From JAJRRA01 sp048636595 (GTDB lineage: Bacteria > Pseudomonadota > Gammaproteobacteria > Xanthomonadales > SZUA-36), in the NCBI GenBank assembly GCA_048636595.1, contig JAIVWI010000039.1, positions 1-19,426 on the forward strand: a stretch of 19,426 nt of DNA. Direction: 5' to 3'. Below the pieces are notes generated by a model. That model ran no database searches and was not told where the DNA came from. It worked only from the letters and a program-made list of their open reading frames with translations. A program made the position numbers and the translations under genes. Shown piece after piece: positions 5,502 to 13,269 of the stretch; position 1 is the stretch's first letter, and the number at the start of each line of letters is the position of its first letter.

Positions 5502-7736
5502 ATGAAGTTGCAAGGAGTGGCGTTACTCATCCTGATGCTCTTGTCCGCACAGGGCTTGCCCGTCTATGCAGGCGAGGGCCAGTTTGCAGGTGAGGAGGGG
5601 GAACGTCCCAAAATCGGCCTGGCGCTGAGTGGTGGTGGCGCACGGGGCAGCGCCCACGTCGGGGTAATCAAAGCCCTGGAAGAGCTGGGTGTTCCGATTG
5701 ACTACATTGCCGGCACCAGCATGGGCGCCATTATCGGTGGAATCTACGCGGCCGGTTACAGCGCTGATGAGCTTGAGCAGGTGCTTGCAGATATGAACTG
5801 GTCGGGCGCTTTGTCTGACAAGCTCCCCAGGCGCGAACAGAGTATGCGTAAAAAGGATCTGGACTCCCAGTTCCTCATTCCCTACCGGGTCGGCTTCAAC
5901 AAAGGGGGTATCCAGTTGCCGCTGGGAGTGATCGAAGGCCAGCACCTCGACCAGGTTTTTCACCGGATCCTGTTGCCGGTCCAGGGGATTACCGATTTTG
6001 ACCAGTTATCCATTCCCTTTCGCGCCGTTGCAACAGACCTCGTCACCGGGCAGGAAGTTGTTTTATCGAGTGGCAGTCTGCCGGATGCATTGCGTGCCAG
6101 CATGTCCGTGCCAGGCGCATTCGCACCCGTTCAATTGAATGGCAAAATACTCGTGGACGGTGGAATGTCGAACAACCTGCCGGTGAACGTGGTGCGTGAA
6201 ATGGGTGCGGATATTGTTATCGCGGTTGATATTTCCACCCCGTTGCTGACAGAGGAGCAGTTGGTTTCTGTCCTAAGCGTTGCCGAACAATTGACCGGTT
6301 TCCTTACCCGCAGAAATACCGAGGAACAGATAGCAAGCCTGGAGCCCGGCGATATTCTGCTGGTCCCGGACCTGGAGGGTGTGAGTGCGGCGGATTTTGA
6401 AAATGCCGATGAAATAGCCCAAAAAGGGCTGGAAGCCGCCATGGCCAGGCGGGAGGACCTGGCAGCCTTGTCCATGCCGCAAGTGCGAGACCCGGCTGAG
6501 CGCCCCCCCCTACTGGAGCATTCACTGCCGGCATATCTTGTTCAGTTCATCACCATCAACAACGGTTCGGTGCTTGACGACGAGATCATTCGTTCGCGAC
6601 TGGAGCTGGAACCAGGTCAGCCGCTGGACATCCTTGCACTGGAAAAAAGTGTTGACCGTGTCTACGGCCTGGATGTCTTCGAATCCGTAACCTACAACCT
6701 GGTCAGGAACGAAGCCGGGGAGCAGGGTGTGGAGATTAACGCAAAACCCAGGTCCTGGGGACCGAACTACTTGCAATTTGGCCTGGAATTTTCGGATGAT
6801 TTTTCCGGCAACAACGAATTCAAAATTGGGGCGGCATACACTCGTAATGCCTTGAATTCACTGGGTGGGGAACTGCGGGTTACTGCTGCCTTTGGGCGGG
6901 AAGATGAACTGATATTTGATTTTTATCAGCCCCTGGACACAGGCGAACGGTGGTTCATCGAGCCCCAGGCTTTTTTCAGGCGTGAACAATTCAATGTCTG
7001 GGAAGATGACAGCCTGATCGCGAAGCTGGATATTGACGGGTATGGGGCAAGACTGGGCTTTGGACGGAATTTCAGTACAACGGACTTGATGCGGGTGGAC
7101 TACCAGTACTTCCGCGGTGATGCGGAATTGGTCGTTGGTGTGCTGGATTTTCCGCTGGATGGTAAGGTGGACATCGGCGAACTCCTTTTTGAATACCGGC
7201 ACGACAGCCTGGACAGTTTGTGGTTTCCCACCCAGGGAATGTTTCATCGCCTGGACTTCCGGCTTGCCCGCGATGCGCTCGGCGCCGCTTTTGACTATGA
7301 GCAGGCCTCGGCGACGGGCACGTTTTCATTTTCCAGCGGCAAGAACACCGTATTGCTGAGTTATGAAGCAGGCTACAGTTTTGATGATGCGGCGCCGGTA
7401 GAGCGGTGGTTCAGGCTCGGCGGCTTCGCCAGGCTCTCCGGGCTGATACCTGACCAGTTGTCCGGCAGGCAACTGGGCCTGTTCAGTCTTGTCTACCTCC
7501 GCAGGTTGAACAATATCGATATTCTCCCAGCCTATGCCGGCATCACTCTCGAGGCGGGTAATGTCTGGAATTATGCGGACGACATCAGCTTCGGCGACCT
7601 GCGCAAATCCGGCAGCATATTTGTCGGGGCAGAAACCCCGCTGGGCCCGGTCTACCTGGCCTGGGGCTATAGCGACAGTGGTGACAACACCCTCTATTTT
7701 TACCTGGGCAATCCCTTCAGAAGGAGCCGTTTCTAG
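5502..7736 (+). CDS. PlpD-like patatin phospholipase with POTRA and outer-membrane barrel (type Vd)
   Basis: 744 aa, close to Pseudomonas aeruginosa PlpD (728 aa). Order: Sec signal peptide (residues 1-23, MKLQGVALLILMLLSAQG...YAG); patatin domain about 37-330; POTRA-like segment about 344-420 (LVQFITINNGS...GLDVFESVTYNL); and a C-terminal beta-barrel about 425-744 ending in phenylalanine, as outer-membrane proteins do. The lipase machinery is intact: oxyanion loop GGGARG 44-49, nucleophile GTSMG with Ser73, and DGG with Asp219 of the Ser-Asp dyad. By homology the barrel exports or displays the phospholipase. The ATG at 5502 with CGGAG upstream gives the signal peptide; the frame is open 34 codons earlier without one. 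A run of eight C lies at 6503-6510. The stop shares CTAG with the opposing rhomboid gene. Confidence 0.93.
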   Translation: MKLQGVALLILMLLSAQGLPVYAGEGQFAGEEGERPKIGLALSGGGARGSAHVGVIKALEELGVPIDYIAGTSMGAIIGGIYAAGYSADELEQVLADMNWSGALSDKLPRREQSMRKKDLDSQFLIPYRVGFNKGGIQLPLGVIEGQHLDQVFHRILLPVQGITDFDQLSIPFRAVATDLVTGQEVVLSSGSLPDALRASMSVPGAFAPVQLNGKILVDGGMSNNLPVNVVREMGADIVIAVDISTPLLTEEQLVSVLSVAEQLTGFLTRRNTEEQIASLEPGDILLVPDLEGVSAADFENADEIAQKGLEAAMARREDLAALSMPQVRDPAERPPLLEHSLPAYLVQFITINNGSVLDDEIIRSRLELEPGQPLDILALEKSVDRVYGLDVFESVTYNLVRNEAGEQGVEINAKPRSWGPNYLQFGLEFSDDFSGNNEFKIGAAYTRNALNSLGGELRVTAAFGREDELIFDFYQPLDTGERWFIEPQAFFRREQFNVWEDDSLIAKLDIDGYGARLGFGRNFSTTDLMRVDYQYFRGDAELVVGVLDFPLDGKVDIGELLFEYRHDSLDSLWFPTQGMFHRLDFRLARDALGAAFDYEQASATGTFSFSSGKNTVLLSYEAGYSFDDAAPVERWFRLGGFARLSGLIPDQLSGRQLGLFSLVYLRRLNNIDILPAYAGITLEAGNVWNYADDISFGDLRKSGSIFVGAETPLGPVYLAWGYSDSGDNTLYFYLGNPFRRSRF

Positions 7737-8332
7737 CGTTTCCAGGTCATGCCGGGGCGCCAGCCCCATTTGTACAACAGACCGGCGCCAAAAATCATGC
7801 CACCCAGGTGAGCGAAATGCGCAACGCCGGGCATGGAGCGGGTGACACCGAACATCAGCTCGACGCCGCCATAGATCAGGACAAACCATTTGGCCTTGAT
7901 GGGCACCGGCAGGAAAAGCAGGAAAATCCGGTTGTCCGGCCACATCACCCCATAAGCCAGCAACAGTCCAAACACACCGCCGGAGGCGCCAATGGTCGGA
8001 TAGAGACCGCCCTCCAGTTGCTGCACCAGTAACTGGATGATGCCGGCTCCGATGACGCAGGTGGCGTAAAAGACAGCGAATCGCTGGCTGCCCCAGGATC
8101 TTTCCAGGGGTGTACCAAACATCCATACCGCAAACATGTTGAAAAACAGGTGATTGAAACCACCGTGAAGAAAACCGTAGCTCACCAGTTGCCATGGCCC
8201 GAAAAAGCCACTGTCAAGGGGCCATAGTGCGAGTTCGGGTGAAAGGTTCCTGGCCAGGAAGATCGCCGCGCAGATGACGATAATTCCCAGTGAAACAGGA
8301 GGGGGCATGAATGTATTCTGATATTGATTCAA
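7733..8332 (-). CDS. Rhomboid family intramembrane serine protease
   Basis: 199 aa with six predicted membrane segments, the minimal bacterial rhomboid form. Catalytic Ser117 is in GASGG (115-119) and His175 in AHFAHLGG. The HLFFN motif (His61, Asn65) supplies the oxyanion residues, and the L1-loop tryptophan/arginine region ERSWGSQRF (77-85) is present. Rhomboids cut transmembrane substrates in the inner membrane; the substrate here is unknown. I choose the TTG at 8332-8330 because AGGAG lies nine bases upstream. The first in-frame ATG (8308-8306) has no ribosome site, and using it would drop eight residues without harming the first helix. The gene converges on the patatin gene with a 4-base overlap. 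No terminator sits between them. Confidence 0.92.
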   Translation of the reverse strand: MNQYQNTFMPPPVSLGIIVICAAIFLARNLSPELALWPLDSGFFGPWQLVSYGFLHGGFNHLFFNMFAVWMFGTPLERSWGSQRFAVFYATCVIGAGIIQLLVQQLEGGLYPTIGASGGVFGLLLAYGVMWPDNRIFLLFLPVPIKAKWFVLIYGGVELMFGVTRSMPGVAHFAHLGGMIFGAGLLYKWGWRPGMTWKR

Positions 8333-8407
8333 AAAGGGTGGCTCCTAAGTGTTCTGTTAACCTTATAAAGCAGGATCAGCGAGTTCATATTACAATACGT
8401 CGTGGAT

Positions 8408-9019
8408 ATGCAAAAACAAAAATTTCCCGCCAATGTGCGCCGGGTTACCGTGTATGCCTCTTCGAGCAACGCGCTCGCCGATTCCTACTATGATGCCGCC
8501 AGCCGGCTGGGCAGCGTTCTGGGCGACGCTGGTTTCGATATCGTCTACGGGGGGGGTGGCGTCGGTCTGATGCGAGCCATGGCCGATAATGCGCTGACAG
8601 CGGGTGCACACGTTCACGGCGTAATTCCCGGCTTCATGAATACCGTTGAGCATGGTCACAAGAACCTGAGTCTGCTGGAAGTGGTGGAGGACATGCGTGA
8701 GCGCAAACACAGGATGCTGGTAGATTCAGATGCCGTCGTCTCTTTGCCGGGAGGCAGCGGCACCTTCGAAGAGGTGTTCGAGGTGCTCACGTTGAAGCGC
8801 CTGGGCCTGTTCCTGGGTCCGGTCGTGCTGGTGAATACCAATCAATATTTTGATCGTTTCGTTGATTTCCTGGAGCACAGCGTCAACGAGCGCTTCATGT
8901 CCCGGCAGCACCTGGAAATGTGGTCGGTGGTCGACGAACCGGAGCAGGTACTCGATGCCCTGTCGTCGGCAAAAGCCTGGAGCAGTGAGGCCTTCAGGTT
9001 TGCTGCGGTGAGTCAATGA
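8408..9019 (+). CDS. LOG family protein (TIGR00730), nucleoside 5'-monophosphate phosphoribohydrolase
   Basis: 203 aa. The LOG (lonely guy) Rossmann-like fold is shown by VTVYASSSNAL near the start, VYGGGGVGLM (nucleotide-binding glycine loop) and PGGSGTFEE at residues 114-122, the family's catalytic signature. A conserved RKH lies just before it (ERKHRMLVD). Family members remove the ribose 5-phosphate from cytokinin nucleotides or AMP-like nucleotides. In most gammaproteobacteria the physiological substrate is uncertain. The start could be GTG 8402 or ATG 8408; neither has a clear ribosome site, and the ATG was preferred. A G8 run lies in the glycine-loop codons (8549-8556). The TGA stop overlaps the ATG of the next gene (ATGA at 9016-9019), implying coupled translation. 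It is divergent from the rhomboid gene. Confidence 0.93.
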   Translation: MQKQKFPANVRRVTVYASSSNALADSYYDAASRLGSVLGDAGFDIVYGGGGVGLMRAMADNALTAGAHVHGVIPGFMNTVEHGHKNLSLLEVVEDMRERKHRMLVDSDAVVSLPGGSGTFEEVFEVLTLKRLGLFLGPVVLVNTNQYFDRFVDFLEHSVNERFMSRQHLEMWSVVDEPEQVLDALSSAKAWSSEAFRFAAVSQ

Positions 9020-9861
9020 GCCCGAAGCCCGATTTGAAAATCCGCGTGGTGCCGCCACGCCACGGTATCGCCTGGCTGGTTCAGAGCATGGCGCTGTTGC
9101 GGCTCCAGCCCGGCAGGCTTTTGTTCATTGCGGTGTTGCTGCAAATCATGATGGGCCTGACGCAGGTGCCGCTGGTGGGATTTCTCCTGATCCTCTCGGT
9201 TCCCGCATTGTCGGCTGGCGTGCTGCAGGCTTTTCGCGTCACCGCCGAGGGTGGACGGCCGGCTCCGGCTTTGCTGTTTTCACCTCTGTTTTCCGGTAGC
9301 CACACGGGTCGCCTGTTGTTGCTGGGCGCCGTGATGTTTGCGGTCGGTATTTTAACCGCCGCACTGTTTCTGTCGGGTAACGGTGCGGTGCTCGATCCGG
9401 ATTTGCTGGCCAGGATTGAGCAGGGTGACATCGAAGCCCTGTCGGTGCTGGACCAGGGCACCCTTCATCGCATGGTGATCGCCTTTATGATCGGAATATC
9501 GGTCAGCGGCACCCTGAGCTACATGACCATCCCGTTGATCTGGTTTAATGACAGGAAACTGGGCGCAGCACTGGTGGATGGACTCAGGGCGCTGTTTGTT
9601 AACTGGAAACCCTTTCTGGTGTTGGGTCTGGGCATGGCTGCCTTGCTGGTGCCGGTGGTTCTGCTTGCCGGCATACTGGTCAGCTTTGCCGGAAGCACCG
9701 GATTGCTGTCCGTCATCCTGATGGGGCTGGTCATGATCCTCCTGCTTGCCTTCCAGTTGATCCTGTTCGCCACGCAATACTGCGCCTTTCGCGATATTTT
9801 TGGTCTGGAAAGTGAATCGGCGCCGCCTGCGGGTACGGATGACAGTCAACTGATAGCCTGA
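9016..9861 (+). CDS. BPSS1780-like polytopic membrane protein
   Basis: 281 aa. The cytoplasmic N-terminus has IRVVPPRHGIAWLVQSMALL, the characteristic opening of the BPSS1780 family as I remember it. Five to six hydrophobic segments follow: LLFIAVLLQIMMGL and VGFLLILSVPAL; LLLLGAVMFAVGILTAALF; MVIAFMIGISVSGTLSY; a helix around FLVLGLGMAALLVPVVLLAGILV; and VILMGLVMILLLAFQLILF. A QYCAFRDIFG motif lies near the C-terminus and is followed by a polar tail. The function is unknown. It overlaps the LOG gene by four bases and is probably translated by termination-reinitiation. It converges on tatC with 21 bases between stops and no obvious terminator. Confidence 0.8.
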   Translation: MSPKPDLKIRVVPPRHGIAWLVQSMALLRLQPGRLLFIAVLLQIMMGLTQVPLVGFLLILSVPALSAGVLQAFRVTAEGGRPAPALLFSPLFSGSHTGRLLLLGAVMFAVGILTAALFLSGNGAVLDPDLLARIEQGDIEALSVLDQGTLHRMVIAFMIGISVSGTLSYMTIPLIWFNDRKLGAALVDGLRALFVNWKPFLVLGLGMAALLVPVVLLAGILVSFAGSTGLLSVILMGLVMILLLAFQLILFATQYCAFRDIFGLESESAPPAGTDDSQLIA

Positions 9862-9882
9862 ATCCTTCGTGCAATATGCGGG

Positions 9883-10716
9883 TTAAGATTCTGGCTCGCT
9901 TTCTTCCTTGACCCGGTGCGGCAGCAGGATGCGGGACATCAGCAGGCCGATCTCAAACAACAACCACATCGGTACGGCCAGAAGGGTTTGGGAAATTATA
10001 TCCGGTGGCGTCAAAAACATGCCCAGCGCAAAGGCGCCCACCAGCACGTAGCCACGCATTTTCGACAGCTTTTCAACCGTTGTCACGCCGGTGGCGACCA
10101 GGATGATCGTAGCAATGGGCACTTCAAACGTAATGCCAAAAGCAAGAAACAGCGTGGTCACAAAGTCGAGGTACTTGCTGATGTCTGTCATCACCGTGAC
10201 TCCTTCCGGCGCGACGCGCGTGAAGAAGCCGAACACCAACGGGAATACCACGTAATAAGCGAAAGCACAGCCCATATAGAACAGCACCACCGCCGAATAC
10301 AGGAGAGGACGCGCCAGGCGTTTCTCTTTGAGGTACAGGGCCGGCGCAACGAATGCCCACATTTGGTACAGAACCACCGGTATGGACAGGAGCAGGGCCA
10401 GCAGCAGCGAGAGTTTGAACGGGGTCAGGAAAGGTGAGGCCACGTCAATTGCAATCATGCTGCTGCCCTCGGGCAGCACCGAGGTCAAGGGTGCTGCCAG
10501 CAAAGCATAGAGTTTGCGGGAAAAGGGCAGCAGAACGATCAGTACGGCGAGCACGGTAAAACAGGCTTTGAGCAACCTGCTGCGGAGTTCGACGAGGTGC
10601 TCAAGAAAACTGAGTTCCTGGTCGTTGCTTTCCTGATCGTCGTTTTCCTGGTCTTCGTATGCCGGGTCTTCGCGTTCCCTGACTTCGTTTTCCCGGTCTT
10701 TGCTATTCTCCGTCAT
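9883..10716 (-). CDS. tatC: Sec-independent translocase subunit TatC
   Basis: 277 aa. This is the receptor subunit of the twin-arginine translocase, binding RR signal peptides with TatB in the inner membrane. Six membrane helices are visible. Family marks are FLEHLVELRSRL at the first helix, YQMWAFVAPALY.KEK in the first periplasmic/cytoplasmic loop region, FGITFEVPI (with the conserved glutamate) and LTPPDIISQTLLAVP. Against E. coli TatC there is a longer, highly charged N-terminus (residues 1-34) rich in D, E, N and Q with a repeated DQE.NDQE pattern. I start at the ATG 10716-10714 (MTENSKD), with GGATG upstream; the frame is open to 10761, but that part lies inside tatB. It overlaps tatB by 14 bases. 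It is the last gene of tatABC. Confidence 0.96.
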   Translation of the reverse strand: MTENSKDRENEVREREDPAYEDQENDDQESNDQELSFLEHLVELRSRLLKACFTVLAVLIVLLPFSRKLYALLAAPLTSVLPEGSSMIAIDVASPFLTPFKLSLLLALLLSIPVVLYQMWAFVAPALYLKEKRLARPLLYSAVVLFYMGCAFAYYVVFPLVFGFFTRVAPEGVTVMTDISKYLDFVTTLFLAFGITFEVPIATIILVATGVTTVEKLSKMRGYVLVGAFALGMFLTPPDIISQTLLAVPMWLLFEIGLLMSRILLPHRVKEESEPES

Positions 10717-11053
10717 GGGTTTCATCCGGCTTGCCGGTGCTGCCCGCAGCCATTGGATCAAGGTCTTTCAGGGGGTCTTTCAGCTTGTCCACGCCGGCTT
10801 TCAGGGTGTCCACGCCGGACTTCACACTATCGACCGTGGATTTGATTTCATTCTCAAAGTGTTTGAGCGGCTCTTTGAGTTCTTCCGCGCGGATCTCGGT
10901 CTCAATGGTGCGCTTGAGACTGATCCAACTGCTGCGCGCCTTGCGCACAAAACCGCCCAGGGTGCGGGCTACACGGGGAAGACGCTCCGGGCCGAGCACC
11001 AGCAGACCAACGATAGAAAGCAGGAGAAGTTCTGTGAATCCTACGTCGAACAT
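10703..11053 (-). CDS. tatB: Twin-arginine translocase subunit TatB
   Basis: 116 aa, shorter than E. coli TatB (171). The N-terminus MFDVGFTELLLLSIVGLLVLGPERLP has the TatB signature: a membrane helix with early glutamate (Glu8), then the G-P hinge (Gly21-Pro22). The amphipathic helix RVARTLGGFVRKARSSW follows. The C-terminal part is a charged helical stretch with an approximately seven-residue repeat (SVKSGVD, TLKAGVD, KLKDPLK), then a polar tail. TatB with TatC forms the substrate receptor. Thirty-four bases separate it from tatA, and its end overlaps tatC, so the three genes form one operon. Confidence 0.94.
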   Translation of the reverse strand: MFDVGFTELLLLSIVGLLVLGPERLPRVARTLGGFVRKARSSWISLKRTIETEIRAEELKEPLKHFENEIKSTVDSVKSGVDTLKAGVDKLKDPLKDLDPMAAGSTGKPDETHDGE

Positions 11054-11087
11054 GAGCTAGCCCGCATATTGCACGATGGATCCGGAA

Positions 11088-11336
11088 TCAGCTGCTGGAT
11101 TTGGTTTTCTTGACGGACTCTTCAGCCGGGGCAGTTGAGTCTTCATCCGCAGCGATCTTGTCCGGTTCGAGTTTTTCTTCCTTGCCCCCCATTTCTTCAT
11201 CCATGCCCTTACGGAAACCCTTGACGGCGGCGCCGAGGTCGCTGCCCATGTTCCGTAGCCGCTTGGTACCGAAGACCAGGACGACAATAAGCAGCAGGAT
11301 AAGTAACTGCCACATGCTGATTCCACCAAATCCCAT
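11088..11336 (-). CDS. tatA: Twin-arginine translocase subunit TatA
   Basis: 82 aa. The short N-terminus MGFGGISMWQ precedes one membrane helix (LLILLLIVVLVFG, about residues 11-23), then FGTKRLRNMGSDLGAAVKGFRKGM, the classic TatA hinge and amphipathic helix, and a disordered acidic/lysine tail. TatA oligomers form the export pore. GGAG lies eight bases before the ATG. It is the first gene of tatABC; in enterics a different gene order surrounds tat, and here the upstream gene on the same strand (52-base gap) encodes an IPTL-CTERM protein that uses an ordinary Sec signal rather than a twin-arginine one. Confidence 0.95.
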   Translation of the reverse strand: MGFGGISMWQLLILLLIVVLVFGTKRLRNMGSDLGAAVKGFRKGMDEEMGGKEEKLEPDKIAADEDSTAPAEESVKKTKSSS

Positions 11337-11388
11337 GATCGTACTCCGTAATTCAGGTATCTTGAATTCTAACGCAAAGCGCGCAGGA

Positions 11389-12990
11389 TCAGAACCGCCG
11401 GGTGGCCGCCATGCCGGTCAGCAGCATCAATGCAGAGAACAGCAGCAGGCCAAACTGGTTCAGGGTGGGGATGCCTTCAAAGAATACTGTGTTGGTTACC
11501 GTGCAGGAATGGGGCCCGTCACCGACATGTATTGTCACAGGGTCTGCACAGCCACCATCAGATTCGACCGCGCTGCTTAATACTACCTCTTCCGCTCTAC
11601 AGCTGGTGCTGCCGTCGAAGCGGGGATAAACAGCGGCGGTGTGACTGGCATTTTCGACATCGAAATCCCAGGACCAGATCATGCTTCCGTTGATGTATTC
11701 ACCATCCCCGTCTACGACATTGTCGCAAAACAGGGTGATTCTGGCGGTATCCTCGATGACGGAGTCATTGCTTGTAAACAGCCATTGTTTATTCACTGTA
11801 AACGCAACCGGTTCGACATAGTTCTGGATCAGGCAGAGATTATTCGCGCCAATTTCCACTCCCTGGAATGCACAGGGTCCGGCCCCTTTACTGGTGGAAC
11901 AGCTTGCATCTGCCTGGCAGTCGTAATTAGCGGTATAACCCGCGGGCGTATCCTCCCACAGCTCACAATTCAGATCGCCGTCAGCAAATTCTTCAACGAT
12001 AAACTTCACCTCGAATGCGCCAAATTCACCCTCGTTGGGAAGAACCGTCAGTGATTGCTCGAGGGGGAGCCCGGTGTTGCACCTGATTTTCAATTCAACC
12101 GGAGTGATGTTGTTGCCGTCTGCAAATCGTTTTTGCACGGCAAATTCCGCGTGCTCACCACTGCCTGCAATCCTGCAACCCCGGGGTTCCGCAATTGCCA
12201 GGCTCTCGAAACCCGATTCGACGGTGTTTTTCACTTCGGAAGCGGCGCCGGTCGAAGTATTGATCCTCATCACCTGGCTCGGGAACTGCAGCTGACGCCG
12301 GTCCACGATGGCCCAAAGCTGGCCGGCGTCATCAAAGGCCAGACCGGCCTCGGTGTAATTGCCTACAGCGGGGCCCAACGGCCCGATTTCAGAGGCAACG
12401 CCGGTTGCCGGGTTGATCTCGTACAGGTTGGGGGTGGACACTTTGAGCTCGGCATCTACGCCATTGCCCAGGCCGTAGAGTTTGACCGGGTTGCCATAAG
12501 CGGCCAGCGCGCTGATCTTAACACCCAGGCTGTTTTCCGAACCGATCAGGGTGGTTGTACCGTCCAGGTCCATGCGGTACAGGGAGCCTTTGGCAATAGA
12601 AGTCAGATACAGGGTGCCGTCGCACGCGAAAGTCATGCCAAAGTCGTTACCGCCCCCCGATGGCAGGCCGGAAATAAAGACGTCATCGGCATTTTGTACC
12701 TGGCCGGTATCGGTATTCAGCGGAAACAGCGTCAATGATGAATCGTCAACGCCGTAAAGGGTGCCGTCCGGGGCGAATGCGAGGCCTTCGACGTCGATCT
12801 TGGTACCGCCCAGCGACGTTACTTTTCCGATTCGGGTCTCATCGCCGGTAGCCAGGTCTACAAGGTATAAGCTGTCGGCATCATCTGAGCCACTGTCCGA
12901 ATTGATGCTGTAGCCAAAAGGCGCGGCGGCCAAAGACGCGGACAGCGTCGTCAGCAACATCACAACCATGGTTTTCATCAGCTTTTGCAT
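11389..12990 (-). CDS. Secreted protein with beta-propeller-like N-half and IPTL-CTERM sorting signal
   Basis: 533 aa. Residues 1-23 are a Sec signal peptide (MQKLMKTMVVMLLTTLSASLAAA). Residues about 24-275 show repeats typical of propeller proteins: LYLVDLATGDETRIG, VEGLAFAPDGTLYGV, LYRMDLDGTTTLIG, LYEINPATGVASEIG, and AGLAFDDAGQLWAI. Residues about 285-500 hold two cysteine-bearing beta domains that start similarly (FAVQKRF and FTVNKQW). The end, about 507-533, is IPTLNQFG, a hydrophobic helix, then TRRF. This is the tripartite IPTL-CTERM signal recognised by exosortase-type enzymes in other gammaproteobacteria; no exosortase is in the window. The protein is likely moved to the surface or an extracellular matrix. 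Its role is unknown. The start is the first ATG; the second, four codons on, is also possible. Confidence 0.85.
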   Translation of the reverse strand: MQKLMKTMVVMLLTTLSASLAAAPFGYSINSDSGSDDADSLYLVDLATGDETRIGKVTSLGGTKIDVEGLAFAPDGTLYGVDDSSLTLFPLNTDTGQVQNADDVFISGLPSGGGNDFGMTFACDGTLYLTSIAKGSLYRMDLDGTTTLIGSENSLGVKISALAAYGNPVKLYGLGNGVDAELKVSTPNLYEINPATGVASEIGPLGPAVGNYTEAGLAFDDAGQLWAIVDRRQLQFPSQVMRINTSTGAASEVKNTVESGFESLAIAEPRGCRIAGSGEHAEFAVQKRFADGNNITPVELKIRCNTGLPLEQSLTVLPNEGEFGAFEVKFIVEEFADGDLNCELWEDTPAGYTANYDCQADASCSTSKGAGPCAFQGVEIGANNLCLIQNYVEPVAFTVNKQWLFTSNDSVIEDTARITLFCDNVVDGDGEYINGSMIWSWDFDVENASHTAAVYPRFDGSTSCRAEEVVLSSAVESDGGCADPVTIHVGDGPHSCTVTNTVFFEGIPTLNQFGLLLFSALMLLTGMAATRRF

Positions 12991-13096
12991 CAGTGCAGAA
13001 CCTAGCCTCGTTTTCTAAACGCCGGACCAGTCATGCTAGCAGAAAAAACAAATAAAACAAGGTCTTAGTTAAGGTTTCTTTGTCTCTGGATAAAGC

Positions 13097-13114
13097 TGTT
13101 GTGTATTCACAACA
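13097..13114. promoter_or_regulatory. Perfect inverted repeat in the hemH / IPTL-CTERM divergent region
   Basis: TGTTGTG (13097-13103) and CACAACA (13108-13114) are separated by TATT. It lies in the 279-base gap 12991-13269 between divergent genes, about 155 bases before hemH. The gap is otherwise AT-rich near 13030-13080 and has no convincing ORF or clear -35/-10 pair. It may be an operator; the factor is not recognised. Confidence 0.35.
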
Positions 13115-13269
13115 TGGCAAGGTAGCATTGAAATTCGGGAAACGGGTGTCGAGAGGACAGGAAGTCTCGAAATTGTAAGGATTTACGCAAATTCGGCGTA
13201 TGGAAGCTATCAATTTTGTGGTTTTTACTGGAGTATATGGTTGTTTTTGTGGCGAATGTGCAACACGTG

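Noticed and set aside
7326..8195. 289-codon minus frame overlapping the patatin and rhomboid genes
   Set aside because: It overlaps two well-supported genes, has no ribosome site and shows no recognisable domain.
12055..12738. 227-codon plus frame opposite the IPTL-CTERM gene
   Set aside because: Antisense shadow of a gene with signal peptide and sorting tail; no start signal of its own.
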